From JAMXLO01 sp963812075 (GTDB lineage Bacteria; Pseudomonadota; Alphaproteobacteria; Acetobacterales; Acetobacteraceae), in NCBI GenBank assembly GCA_963812075.1, contig CAWETN010000008.1, positions 124,001-188,000 on the forward strand: a stretch of DNA of 64,000 nt, written 5' to 3'. Below are positions 50,176 to 59,238 of the stretch, piece by piece. The translations under genes were made by a program, and so were the position numbers. The notes below the pieces were generated by a model. It made no database searches, was not told where the DNA came from, and saw only the letters and a program-made list of their open reading frames with translations. The first letter of the stretch is position 1, and every line of letters begins with the position of its first letter.

Positions 50176-52650
50176 CTAATCCGGGCCAAGTTCGAACGTT
50201 AGCCTGTCGATCTTGCCGGTGAACTTGAACGGCGGATCGTAGCGATATTCTAGCAGCGCGACGCCGGTGCGGGTGTCCAACCCGACGTCGAAGGTTTCAT
50301 CTTCCGGGAAGGTGATGGGCGTCGAATGCTCCATCGTGTTCCTGGCGACTTCCTTGCCGTCCACGGACAATACGCCGGTTCCGCCCTTGCCCAGGCCGGG
50401 ACTTTCCGGCGTCCACTGGAATACGACCGTGTGCCGGCCCGGCTCCAGCTCGGGACCCTCCCATAGCGTCCGCTTGAGGTCGAGGAGGTTGTGCAGGAAC
50501 ACGACCCGGCCTCGGTCGAATCCGAAGTCGCCCTTACTGAGGAACAGGCCGTAGCCGCCAAAGCGGCCACCTTGGGTGACGATCGTTCCCTCCGCGCCGC
50601 CTTCGGGGATCTGGACTTCGGCCGTAATGGTGTACGCTCGGTTCAGAATGCGCGGCGCGCCGCTCGCCGGCACCCCACTCAATTCGCCCGAATAAGTGAA
50701 GGTCTTGCGGCCAGCCGTGAGGCTCGGGCGGGGTGCGTTCCAGCGCGTCAGTGACGAGTTGTCGAGCGGAAGCACGTTGTTCTTCTTTGCCTCGGCGTAG
50801 AAGAGGTCCTGCATTTCCTTGAGCTTGTCAGGCATCCCCTGGGCGAGGTCGTTCGACTCGGTCGGGTCGTCCTTGACGTTGTAGAGTTCCCATTTGTAGC
50901 CGGTGATCACGTCCGGAGCCGGCTTGGTGCTGAGTTCCCACGGAATGGTCGCGGGCGTCGTCGCGGCCACCCATCCATCGTGATAGATGGCGCGATTGCC
51001 GAGCATCTCGAAATATTGCGTCGCCCGGTGGGATGGCGCATTGGCGTTCGCCTTGTCCCACGTGTAGGCCATGCTCACACCGTCCATCGGACTCTGCTTG
51101 ATACCGTCGACAGTATCCGGCTGCGGAATACCGGCAGCTTCGAGGATCGTCGGGGCGATGTCGATGATATGGTGGAACTGACGGCGGACCCCGCCGACGT
51201 CATTGATGTGGCCCGGCCAGGAGATCGCCATGCCCTGGGCCGTGCCGCCGAAATGCGACGCCACCTGCTTCACCCATTTGAACGGCGTGTCAAATGCCCA
51301 GGCCCACGGCGCGGCAAAATGTGGAAAGGTCCTTTCTGATCCCCAGAACGGATACCACAGGAACTGGTCTTTGACGGGCACCGCCACGCCGTTGAAGGTC
51401 GTGAACTCGTTGGGCGTACCGTTGAGCATGCCCTCCGCGCTCGCGCCGTTGTCGCCGCTGATATAGATGATCATGGTGTTGTCGAGTTGGCCGAGGTCCT
51501 CGACGGCCTGGATGACGCGGCCGATCTCGTGGTCTGTAAACGCCTCGTAGGCGCCATAGACATCCGCTTGCCGAATGAAGAGCTGCTTCTGCTCGAGGCT
51601 CAGCGAGTCCCACTGCGGCAACTTTGCGCCGCCATACTCGGCCTGTCCATCCGGCCACGCCGTCAGCCTGGCGTTTTCGGGCATGATCCCGAGGCGCTTC
51701 TGGTTGGCGAAGATCGTCTCCCGCAGCTTGTTCCAGCCGTCGTCGAAGAGATGCATGTTGCTGATCTTCTTGATCCATTCCGGCGTCGGATGGTGTGGCG
51801 CGTGGGTGCCTCCCGGCACGTAATAGACAAAGAACGGTTTATCCGACGCGATCTCCTTGAGCTGCTTCATATAATGAATGGCCTCATCGGCCATTGCGGT
51901 CGTGAGATTCCATCCGGGATTGCCCTGGAAGGGATAAATCGCGGTCGTGTTGCGATAGAGGTTCGGCTGCCACTGGCTCGCATCGCCGCCAACGAAGCCA
52001 TAGAAATACTCGAAGCCCATGCCGACCGGCCATTGCGTGAACGGCCCAGCCTGGGTCGCTTGATAGGACGGCGTATTGTGGTCCTTGCCGAACCACGCGG
52101 TCCCGTATCCGTTCTCTTTCAGTATCGTGCCGATGGTGCCGTTGGCTTTCAGGATGATCGAGTCGTAGCCTGGATAGCCAGTGCCAATTTCATCCACGAC
52201 CCCGAAGCCGGCGACGTGATGATTGCGGCCGGTGATCAGGGCCGCCCGCGTTGGCGAGCACAACGAGGTCGAGTGGAAGTTCGTGTAGCGTAGCCCGGCG
52301 TTCGCGATGCGATCCAGAGCCGGACTAGGGATGACCCCGCCAAAGGTGCTCGGAACGCCGAAGCCATCGTCGTCGGTCATGATGAGCAGCACGTTGGGCG
52401 CGCCCTTCGGCGGCACGATGCGCGGCGCCCACCAGGGTGTCGACTCGGAGGCTCGCTCCTTGATGACGCCTCCGAACGGTGGATTGGGTGGCGGAAGCTG
52501 TTTGCCGTCTATCGTTGTGGTGGCGGTCGGCGAACCCAGGACCCCGGTTACCTGCTGAGCGACGGCGGGGGCGACAGCGAATACGCAGCCGAGGATCAAC
52601 GCCGCCGCGCCGGTGCCGAGCTTAGAACGTGCCTGGGTTGCCGGTTTCAT
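50176..52650 (-). CDS. Secreted arylsulfatase (type I, formylglycine)
   Basis: An 824-residue sulfatase with a signal peptide (AALILGCVFAVAPAVA-Q, about residue 31). The metal site NVLLIMTDDDGFGVPS follows at about residue 86, and the active-site Cys131 in CSPTRAALITGRN would be converted to formylglycine by a maturase not seen here. HAPHHPTPEW and the SGDNGASAEGM segment supply further ligands. A C-terminal 200-residue beta domain is present. It would release sulfate from aryl or other sulfate esters in the periplasm. The ATG at 52650 gives a proper signal peptide; the longer frame to 52752 does not. Divergent from an AraC regulator. Confidence 0.92.
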   Translation of the reverse strand: MKPATQARSKLGTGAAALILGCVFAVAPAVAQQVTGVLGSPTATTTIDGKQLPPPNPPFGGVIKERASESTPWWAPRIVPPKGAPNVLLIMTDDDGFGVPSTFGGVIPSPALDRIANAGLRYTNFHSTSLCSPTRAALITGRNHHVAGFGVVDEIGTGYPGYDSIILKANGTIGTILKENGYGTAWFGKDHNTPSYQATQAGPFTQWPVGMGFEYFYGFVGGDASQWQPNLYRNTTAIYPFQGNPGWNLTTAMADEAIHYMKQLKEIASDKPFFVYYVPGGTHAPHHPTPEWIKKISNMHLFDDGWNKLRETIFANQKRLGIMPENARLTAWPDGQAEYGGAKLPQWDSLSLEQKQLFIRQADVYGAYEAFTDHEIGRVIQAVEDLGQLDNTMIIYISGDNGASAEGMLNGTPNEFTTFNGVAVPVKDQFLWYPFWGSERTFPHFAAPWAWAFDTPFKWVKQVASHFGGTAQGMAISWPGHINDVGGVRRQFHHIIDIAPTILEAAGIPQPDTVDGIKQSPMDGVSMAYTWDKANANAPSHRATQYFEMLGNRAIYHDGWVAATTPATIPWELSTKPAPDVITGYKWELYNVKDDPTESNDLAQGMPDKLKEMQDLFYAEAKKNNVLPLDNSSLTRWNAPRPSLTAGRKTFTYSGELSGVPASGAPRILNRAYTITAEVQIPEGGAEGTIVTQGGRFGGYGLFLSKGDFGFDRGRVVFLHNLLDLKRTLWEGPELEPGRHTVVFQWTPESPGLGKGGTGVLSVDGKEVARNTMEHSTPITFPEDETFDVGLDTRTGVALLEYRYDPPFKFTGKIDRLTFELGPD

Positions 52651-52976
52651 GTTTGCGCTCCTTGAGCGTTGGACGCGGACTCTCTGAAAAATTGACACAC
52701 GTAGACACGCTCCGCCGCCTCCCTCCGGATGAACGGCTGCAACGATGCTCACGCTCGCATTTACTCAAGCGGCAAACATCATTCTGTGTCTGGCCTCACG
52801 CTATGGCGGACCACAACTGAGGGTCAACGGCCATGGGTATTGCTGACGCAAATTCTGGCGTGTCGGGTCAAAATCGCATTTCCGACTGACCACTAGACGG
52901 ATAGATTTGCTTACAAGGGCGCGCAGCCCACCATCGATTGCGGTCGTGACGAGTGTGATCAAGGGACCTTTCGGAC
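52651..52976. promoter_or_regulatory. Divergent promoter region between sulfatase and AraC regulator genes
   Basis: 326 bases without a gene between two divergent starts. AT-richer stretches (CATTTACTCAAGCGGCAAAC and TAGATTTGCTTACAAGG) are plausible promoter segments. No operator could be named with confidence. Confidence 0.4.
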
Positions 52977-53997
52977 ATGGGGAAATCCATACCGCTGATC
53001 CGCGCAGCGGTGCTTGGCCCAATGATTCGCTGGCTTCGAACAGGCGGACTCCCGCTCCACGAGCGCCTGCAACTGGCCGATCTTGCATACATCTCCGGCG
53101 ACGACCCAGAGCTTCCGGTACCGCTGTTCTTCGTATTCGAGTTCTTTCGGAAATTGGCCGCGCTGGAGGGTCCCGATATAGCCGCCCGCGTCATCACCGA
53201 AAACAGCGTTGCCGATCTCGGCAAATTCGGTCGCGTAATACTCGGCTCGCGAACGCCGCGCGACGCCCTGCTGCGCGTCGTTGCGGCGCTTCCTCGGTAC
53301 TCGACACACGAACTTATTTCGCTCAGGCCGATACGCGGAGGGCTTTGCGTACAGGCAGGATGGTCAATGGTTCTCGACGGCGAGACGATGCACCTCACGC
53401 AGCAATTTACCGCGTCTTTGATACAGCGGCTCTATGCGGCGACCGAGCGCGGTCATATAACGCCTCGGAGTATTCGCCTCCGGGCGCACCCGGCATTTGG
53501 GATCGAACATCTTCGACCATTCTTTGGCGCTCCTCTCGCAATTTCAAGTAAGGCGACACTTGCTGTCGACCTCGATGACGACGTGCTCGATGCAGCCATG
53601 ATCGTTGGCGCCTCCGGCCCCGAAGAACCCCCGGGGGAAGAGTGGGACTTCCTCAATGGCGGCTCGTCATTCAGCCACTCGGCTCGAACTCGTTCTGGGG
53701 CCGATGATCGGTGAACCGGGCACGTCATTTGCCCGGCTCACGAGAGCCTCGGGAATGAGCGCGCGTTCGCTTCAGCGCGTGTTGACATTGGAGGGAACGA
53801 GCTTCAGGCAACTCTCGGACGAACTTCGACGTGAAAGGGCCTTGCAGGCCATGCTTGCAAATCCCGACGTCATCTCCGCTGCTGCCGCTGAGGCCGGCTA
53901 TACCGCGCAGTCTTCCTTAAGCCGCGCGGTTCGACGCTGGACTGGCTCCTCTCCGAGGAGTCTTCGCCCCGCAACTGCCCGTCGGGTGAAGAATTGA
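52977..53997 (+). pseudogene. AraC-family transcriptional regulator, one frameshift
   Basis: Two frames give a protein of about 340 residues: an N-terminal arabinose_bd-like sensor domain (LHERLQLADLAYISGDDPEL, then ALPRYSTHELISLRPIR) in the first frame to about 53660, and a C-terminal AraC double helix-turn-helix (SFARLTRASGMSARSLQRVL and RRERALQAMLANPDVISAAA) in the next frame to 53997. One extra base separates them. The layout matches OruR-like AraC regulators and the gene is divergent from the arylsulfatase, its probable target. Whether the break is real needs read-level data. Confidence 0.75.
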
Positions 53998-54298
53998 TCT
54001 GACGTGAGGCGGACCAGATTCGTAAGACCGCGGGCGTCATTGCCCCGGTATAACTTAGGCGGCACTTAGCTCACGACCCGATGTAGGACGAATGTCCGCT
54101 TCGACATTTTAGCTGCCCTAAGCCGTCATTCCGCTATCGGCCAGCTCCGGTCCGGGTTGGATGTATGGCTTCTCAATAGGACGGCCGACAGCGGACCGGC
54201 AGAAAATCACCCATCTGCGCCATTCTCAATGGTGCTACGCAACGGCCAGCATGGGTCTAGTAACGGGGGGCCACTCCAGACGGGCAGGTCCCCTGCGG
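53998..54298. other. 301-base gap at the right edge of the lower-GC island
   Basis: No gene seen. It contains GAATGTCCGCTTC near 54091, the inverse of the GGAAGCGGAC motif at the left edge. It also holds an imperfect inverted pair CTTAGGCGGCAC / AGCTGCCCTAAG at about 54055-54125. High-GC composition returns at about 54290. Confidence 0.45.
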
Positions 54299-54925
54299 CT
54301 ACCGCGGCACCAGCGCCGCCACATCCTCCCGCCCCTGCCCCTCAAGCCCGGCAACCACCCCCGCCCGGTCCTGCGCAGGGCGGTTCTGGCTCATCTTCCA
54401 CTTGCCCTCGAGCCGCACGATCGGCAGCGCGAACCCCACGATGCCCTTCAGCATGCCGTCGATGAAGTCCGCCGGCGCGTCGGTCACCGCCCAGGGCTCG
54501 GCGCGGGCCTGCTCCTCCCGCTCGGTCAGCCGCGTCACCACCTCGCGCAGCCGTTCCGCGTCGTCGAAGAACGCGACCGGCCCGTGGGCGTGGATGGTCA
54601 CATAGTTCCAGGTCGGCACGACCTTGCCGTTCTCGCGCTTGGTCGCGTACCAGGACGGCGTGATGTAGGCGTCCGGCCCCTGGAAGATCGCCAGCGCCTG
54701 CACGCCCGGCGCGGCGCCGCGCGCCTGCGGATTGGGCCGCGCCAGATGGCCGAGCAGCGTGCCGTACGGCGCCGGCTCCGGGTCCAGCAGCATCGGCACG
54801 TGGCTGGCGATCAGCCCGTCGCCGGTCAGCGTGACCAGGGTCGCCAGCCCGCTGCGGCGGATCGCCGCGTGCAGCACGTCGACGCGGTCTTCCTTGAACA
54901 GCGGAGGGATGTACACGCCTGTCAC
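54299..54925 (-). CDS. FMN-binding negative transcriptional regulator (PaiB-like)
   Basis: A 208-residue PaiB-family protein with a split-barrel FMN-binding fold. The markers are the N-terminal MTGVYIPPLFKEDR, LASHVPMLLDP-like segments, the PDAYITPSWYATK block, VPTWNYVTIHAHGP and a C-terminal KGIVGFALPIVRLEGKWKMS in pieces. PaiB in Bacillus represses sporulation and protease genes, but most relatives are probably flavin- or heme-binding proteins. No DNA-binding motif is evident. It stands alone between the island and pckA. Confidence 0.9.
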   Translation of the reverse strand: MTGVYIPPLFKEDRVDVLHAAIRRSGLATLVTLTGDGLIASHVPMLLDPEPAPYGTLLGHLARPNPQARGAAPGVQALAIFQGPDAYITPSWYATKRENGKVVPTWNYVTIHAHGPVAFFDDAERLREVVTRLTEREEQARAEPWAVTDAPADFIDGMLKGIVGFALPIVRLEGKWKMSQNRPAQDRAGVVAGLEGQGREDVAALVPR

Positions 54926-55016
54926 TCCTGATCCTGACAGGCACGCAGACTGCCCGCAGATCGGATCGACGGAAAGGCTCGATACCGGTCGGTGCGATCA
55001 GTCCAATAGCGCCTGG

Positions 55017-56660
55017 TCAGGCCGCGGCGCGGATCGCCGCGGCACGGACCTCGTCGCCAACCCCGGCCTCGAACGCGGCAAAGTTCTTCTCGAACCGGCC
55101 GATGAGTTCGTTCGCCGTGCGGTCATATGCCGCCGTGTCGGACCACGACCCGCGCGGGTCCAGCACCTCGGCCGGCACGCCGGGCACGTGCTCCGGGATG
55201 GCGAGGCCGAAGAACCGCTCCTTGCGGAACCGCGCCCGCGCCAGGCTGCCGTCGAGCGCGCCCCGCAGCAGCGCGCGGGTATGGCGGATGCTCATCCGCT
55301 GGCCGACGCCATAGCGCCCGCCGGACCAGCCGGTGTTGACCAGCCAACAATCGGCCTCGTGGCGCGCGATCAGGTCCGCCAGCATGCGGCCGTACACCTC
55401 CGGCCGGCGCGGCAGGAACGGCGCGCCGAAGCAGGTGCTGAACGTGGCGACCGGTTCGGCGCCCAGCCCCTTCTCGGTCCCCGCCACCAGCGCGGTGTAG
55501 CCGGACAGGAAATGGTACATCGCCTGCGCCGGCGTCAGCCTGGCGATCGGCGGCATCACGCCGAACGCGTCGCAGGTCAGCATCACCACGTTGCGCGGCT
55601 GGCCGCCGCGCAGCGACGGCTCGAGGTTCGGAATGTACTCCACCGGATAGGCCGACCTTGTGTTCTCGGTCAGCGACTGGTCGGTGAGATCCAGCCGGCC
55701 ATGCGCGTCGGCGATTACATTCTCCAGCACCGTGCCGAAGCGGTGACTGGCGGCCCAGATCTCCGGCTCCGCATCGGCCGACAGGTTGATCACCTTGGCG
55801 TAGCAGCCGCCTTCGAAGTTGAACACGCCGTTCTCGCCCCAGCCGTGCTCATCGTCGCCGATCAGCCGGCGATGCGGGTCCGAGGACAGCGTGGTCTTGC
55901 CGGTGCCCGACAGGCCGAAGAACAGCGCGACGTCGCCCTCGCCGCCGATGTTGGCGCTGCAGTGCATCGGCAGCACGCCGCGGTCGGGCAGGATCCAGTT
56001 CATCACGGTGAAGATCGATTTCTTGATCTCGCCCGCGTACTCGCTGCCGGCAATGACGATGGTGCGCTGCCCGAACGACAGCGCGACGGTGGTGCCGCTG
56101 CGCACGCCGTCGATCGCCGGGTCGGTCTGGAACAAGGGCGCGTGCAGGATGACGTAGTCGGGGGCGAAATCTGCCAGCTCCTCGGGGCGTGGGCGGATGA
56201 AAATGTTGCGCGAGAACAGCGCCTGCCAGGCGCCGGTGGTGACGATGCGCACCCGCACGCGATACGCCGGATCGGCGCCGGCGTACAGGTCCTGGGTGAA
56301 CAGCTCCTGGCCTTGCAGATAGGCCTGCACGCGCGCCTTCAGCACGGCGAACTTCTCCGGTGCCAGGCGGTTGTTGACCTTGCCCCACCACACCTCGCCG
56401 CTGACCGAAGGTTCGTCCACCACGAACTTGTCCTGTGCCGAGCGACCGGTGTGCGCACCGGTGCTCACCACCAGCGCACCATCGACCGACAGGCGCCCCT
56501 CGTCGCGCTTCAGCGCCTCCGCGACCAGCGCCGGCGCGGTCAGATTGGCGTGCACCGGACGGGACGCGTGGACGCCGGTTCCCGCCAGCGCCTGCGCGGC
56601 GCTCGCCTTCCAGTTCCTGTGCCGCGCATGCGTGGCGTCGGGGGCAGGCGTCAACGGCAT
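55017..56660 (-). CDS. pckA: ATP-dependent phosphoenolpyruvate carboxykinase (PckA)
   Basis: Converts oxaloacetate and ATP to phosphoenolpyruvate, the entry to gluconeogenesis. The 547-residue protein has the P-loop FFGLSGTGKTTLSSDP, the metal-site LIGDDEHGWGENGVFNFEGG, the substrate Arg region VVSTGAHTGRSAQDKFVVDE and the C-terminal TAAYDRTANELIGRFEKNF. ATP-type PckA is clear from the GTGKTT loop. The ATG at 56660 gives the family length; one at 56750 is in frame but upstream of AGGAGCG. Confidence 0.95.
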   Translation of the reverse strand: MPLTPAPDATHARHRNWKASAAQALAGTGVHASRPVHANLTAPALVAEALKRDEGRLSVDGALVVSTGAHTGRSAQDKFVVDEPSVSGEVWWGKVNNRLAPEKFAVLKARVQAYLQGQELFTQDLYAGADPAYRVRVRIVTTGAWQALFSRNIFIRPRPEELADFAPDYVILHAPLFQTDPAIDGVRSGTTVALSFGQRTIVIAGSEYAGEIKKSIFTVMNWILPDRGVLPMHCSANIGGEGDVALFFGLSGTGKTTLSSDPHRRLIGDDEHGWGENGVFNFEGGCYAKVINLSADAEPEIWAASHRFGTVLENVIADAHGRLDLTDQSLTENTRSAYPVEYIPNLEPSLRGGQPRNVVMLTCDAFGVMPPIARLTPAQAMYHFLSGYTALVAGTEKGLGAEPVATFSTCFGAPFLPRRPEVYGRMLADLIARHEADCWLVNTGWSGGRYGVGQRMSIRHTRALLRGALDGSLARARFRKERFFGLAIPEHVPGVPAEVLDPRGSWSDTAAYDRTANELIGRFEKNFAAFEAGVGDEVRAAAIRAAA

Positions 56661-56777
56661 CGCTCCTGTGCTTTCCGGTGCGGCATTGTGCAGGATTATG
56701 GCAAGAGTAGGGGGTAAATTGGACGTTGACCCACGCCCGACAATCGCCAATCGGTTGTGCAGTGCGGCGTAGCGATC

Positions 56778-57218
56778 CTACCGCCGTTGCGCAAAGAACG
56801 CCCGCAGCAGTGCCCCGGCCTCGGCTTCGCGCACGCCGCCGACGACTTCCGGCCGATGCAGACAGGACGCCGCATCGAACACGCGCGCGCCGTGCTCCAC
56901 CCCGCCGCCCTTCGGGTCGTAGGCGCCGAACACCAGCCGTCGCACGCGGAACAGGCTCGCCGCCTGCGCACACATCGGGCAGGGCTCCAGCGTCACCACC
57001 AGCGCGCAATCCGGCAGCCGCACCGCACCGCGCATCGCCGCCGCAGCGCGCAGCGCCAGCATCTCGGCGTGCGCCGTCGGATCGTGCCGCACCTCCACCT
57101 CGTTGCCCGCGCGTGCCAGCACAGCGCCGGTGCCGTCCAGCACGACCGCGCCCACCGGCACCTCGCCGCGCGCCGCCGCCGTCCGGGCCTCAGCCAGTGC
57201 GATCTCCATCGGCGTCAT
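56778..57218 (-). CDS. tadA: tRNA-specific adenosine deaminase (TadA)
   Basis: A 146-residue zinc-dependent deaminase that would convert A34 to inosine in tRNA-Arg(ACG). The zinc site consists of DPTAHAEMLAL (His and catalytic Glu, near residue 52) and LEPCPMCAQAASL (two Cys, near residue 80). The C-terminal VFGAYDPKGGGVEHGARVFD block is typical of TadA, although guanine and other purine deaminases are close. The start at 57218 (MTPMEIALAEA) fits the family length. It lies opposite the carboxymuconolactone decarboxylase gene with a 44-base gap between starts. Confidence 0.88.
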   Translation of the reverse strand: MTPMEIALAEARTAAARGEVPVGAVVLDGTGAVLARAGNEVEVRHDPTAHAEMLALRAAAAMRGAVRLPDCALVVTLEPCPMCAQAASLFRVRRLVFGAYDPKGGGVEHGARVFDAASCLHRPEVVGGVREAEAGALLRAFFAQRR

Positions 57219-57262
57219 CCGGCCATCATGCCACACTGCACCCGCACAACGGAGGACGCCCG

Positions 57263-57839
57263 ATGCCCCGCATCCCCCTGGTCACCGAGGCCAGCATGAA
57301 CGACGACCAGCGCCGGGTATACGAAGCGATGCTGTCCGGTCCGCGCCGTTCGCCACCGGTCGGGCCGCTGGCCGCCGCGATGCACCGCCCCGATCTTGCC
57401 GAGAAGTGGTCCGACCTGGGCCTCGTGCTGCGCTTCAACTCCAGCTTCCCGCCGCACCTGCGCGAGTTCGTCATCCTGCTGACCGGACGCTTCTGGGACT
57501 GCCAGTTCGAGTGGTTCTCGCACGAGGGCGAAGCGCGCAAGGCCGGCCTGTCCGAGCAGACCATCGAGACGCTGCGCCAGCGGCGGCAGCAGCTTCGCCG
57601 CGCCGGACGAGCAGGCGATCCACGACTACGCCATCGAGCTGCTGCGCGACCATCGCGCGACTGATGCGACCTACCAGAGCATCCTCGGCACCTACGGCAC
57701 CGCCGGCATCGTCGAACTGACCGCGCTGATCGGTTACTATGCGATGGTGGCGCTGACGCTGAACGCGCACGAGATCGGCGTGCCCAAGGGCGCGACGCCG
57801 CCGCTGCCGCCCTTGCCCGGTCACGCCGCGGCGGATTAG
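57263..57839 (+). pseudogene. Carboxymuconolactone decarboxylase-family protein, one frameshift
   Basis: Two frames give about 192 residues of a CMD/AhpD-like protein. MPRIPLVTEASMNDDQRRVY, HLREFVILLTGRFWDCQFEW and EARKAGLSEQTIETLR are in the first frame to about 57590. After removing one base the next frame continues with FAAPDEQAIHDYAIELLRDH and ends TLNAHEIGVPKG to a stop at 57839. The usual catalytic C-x2-C of AhpD is not present (CQFE instead), which places it in the non-peroxidase branch. The second frame lacks its own start, so it cannot be an independent gene. Confidence 0.78.
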
Positions 57840-57911
57840 GCCGCCGTGCGAATGCCCATTGCGCTCGGTTCCAGCGCGACGCGCGATCGGCGGCCCGTCA
57901 CAGGTATTCGA

Positions 57912-58286
57912 TCACCATGGGCGAGGTCCCCACCACGGTGGCGGGGGGGCCCACCACCAAGGCGGCGGCGCCCACCACCAGGGTGACGGCGCAAAGAAGC
58001 CTGGCCCGATAAAGACGCGAGGTCCAACGAAGCCGAAACGAGGCCCAAAGAACGGGTGCCCAACGAAGCCGAAGCGAGGTCCAAAGAAGGGCTGAGGTCC
58101 CACGAAGCCGAAGCGCGGACCGACGAAGCCACGGTTAAATCCCGGACCGACAAATCCGCGATTGAAGCCACCGAAGCCACCGCCATGGAAGCCGCCACCT
58201 CCGCCACGCTGAGCCGAGGCGGGCGCCGATCCTAAGGCGGCGATCAAGACCATCGCGAACAGGGAGACCCGAACGGGAGGCGACAT
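57912..58286 (-). CDS. Secreted Gly/Phe/Trp-rich repeat protein
   Basis: A 124-residue protein with a signal peptide (SLFAMVLIAALGSAPASA-Q). The rest is low complexity: repeats of the type FNRGFVGPRFGFVGPQPFFG, then clusters WWWAPPPWWWAPPPPWWGPR. The start at 58286 follows AAGGAGGAA; an earlier ATG at 58307 lacks such a site. Probably a cell-envelope or surface protein of unknown function. The nucleotide sequence has matching imperfect repeats of about 30 bases (for example near 57990-58110). Confidence 0.68.
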   Translation of the reverse strand: MSPPVRVSLFAMVLIAALGSAPASAQRGGGGGFHGGGFGGFNRGFVGPGFNRGFVGPRFGFVGPQPFFGPRFGFVGHPFFGPRFGFVGPRVFIGPGFFAPSPWWWAPPPWWWAPPPPWWGPRPW

Positions 58287-58521
58287 GGCGTTCCTCCTTA
58301 TTTCCACCTTACCTTACACCTGCTGCGATAAATCGAACAGACCGGTGTGGTTGATGGGGCACTCGCGCGTCGGCATAAGGTAGCGCATCGTACGACTCCG
58401 GCGAGCGTCGCGATGCCGTCGATGGTAGAGCGAGCCTGTCACGGCGACCGATCAGGGGACAGACCGTCCGCTCGGCCTGGAGCGCAGAACACAGCGACTT
58501 CGAAGGGATTGGCACTCCATC

Positions 58522-59238
58522 ATGCACAAGCGACCGATCATCGGCGTCACGCTGGATGCCGAACAGCCCGGGGGCTACTCGAAATATCCGTGGTACGCGA
58601 TCCGGCAGAACTACGCCGACGCGATCGCGGCCGCAGGGGGCCTGCCCATCGCGCTGCCGCACGACGCCGCGCTGGCAGCGGAGTACCTCGACCGGATCGA
58701 CGCGCTGGTCGTCACCGGCGGCGCGTTCGACGTCGATCCCTCGCTGTACGGCGACGCCGACCGCCACGCGACAGTGACGCTGAAGGAGAACCGCACCGCC
58801 GCGGAAATGGCGCTCACCAACGGCGCACTGGCGCGCGACATGCCGGTCCTCGGCATCTGCGGCGGCGAGCAGCTGCTGGCAGTGGCACTCGGCGGCACGC
58901 TGATCCAGCACATTCCCGACGCGATCGAGGGCGCGCTCGAGCACGAGCAGCCCAACCCGCGGCACGAGCCCGGCCACGCCGTGGCGATCGCCGGCGGAAC
59001 GCTGCTGCGGCGCATCGTGGGGGCGGATGCGATGCAGGTGAACTCGTCGCATCACCAGGCGGTGCGCGATCCGGGGCCGCATGCCGTGGTGAACGCCGTC
59101 TCGCCGGACCGGGTGATCGAGGGCATCGAGGACACGCGCCACCGCTTCTGCCTGGGCGTACAGTGGCATCCGGAGTTCTTCATCGACCCCGGCGATCGCC
59201 GCATCTTCGACGCGCTGATCGCCGCCTGCCGCTTATGA
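58522..59238 (+). CDS. Gamma-glutamyl-gamma-aminobutyrate hydrolase family protein (class I GATase)
   Basis: A 238-residue class I glutamine amidotransferase-like hydrolase of the PuuD/Peptidase_C26 family. The nucleophile Cys lies in VLGICGGEQLLAVALGG near residue 115. The catalytic His-x-Glu is in VQWHPEFFID near the end. GAFDVDPSLYGD and VNSSHHQAVRDPG are family blocks. It would cleave gamma-glutamyl amides such as those of putrescine catabolism, but no other puu genes are near. Its stop overlaps the rluB start by four bases (ATGA). Confidence 0.88.
   Translation: MHKRPIIGVTLDAEQPGGYSKYPWYAIRQNYADAIAAAGGLPIALPHDAALAAEYLDRIDALVVTGGAFDVDPSLYGDADRHATVTLKENRTAAEMALTNGALARDMPVLGICGGEQLLAVALGGTLIQHIPDAIEGALEHEQPNPRHEPGHAVAIAGGTLLRRIVGADAMQVNSSHHQAVRDPGPHAVVNAVSPDRVIEGIEDTRHRFCLGVQWHPEFFIDPGDRRIFDALIAACRL

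Noticed and set aside
48829..54103. GGAAGCGGAC edge motifs as insertion-sequence ends
   Set aside because: No transposase, no clear terminal inverted repeats of useful length and no target duplication. Similar GTCCGCTT words also occur near 1471, so they may be a common genomic motif.
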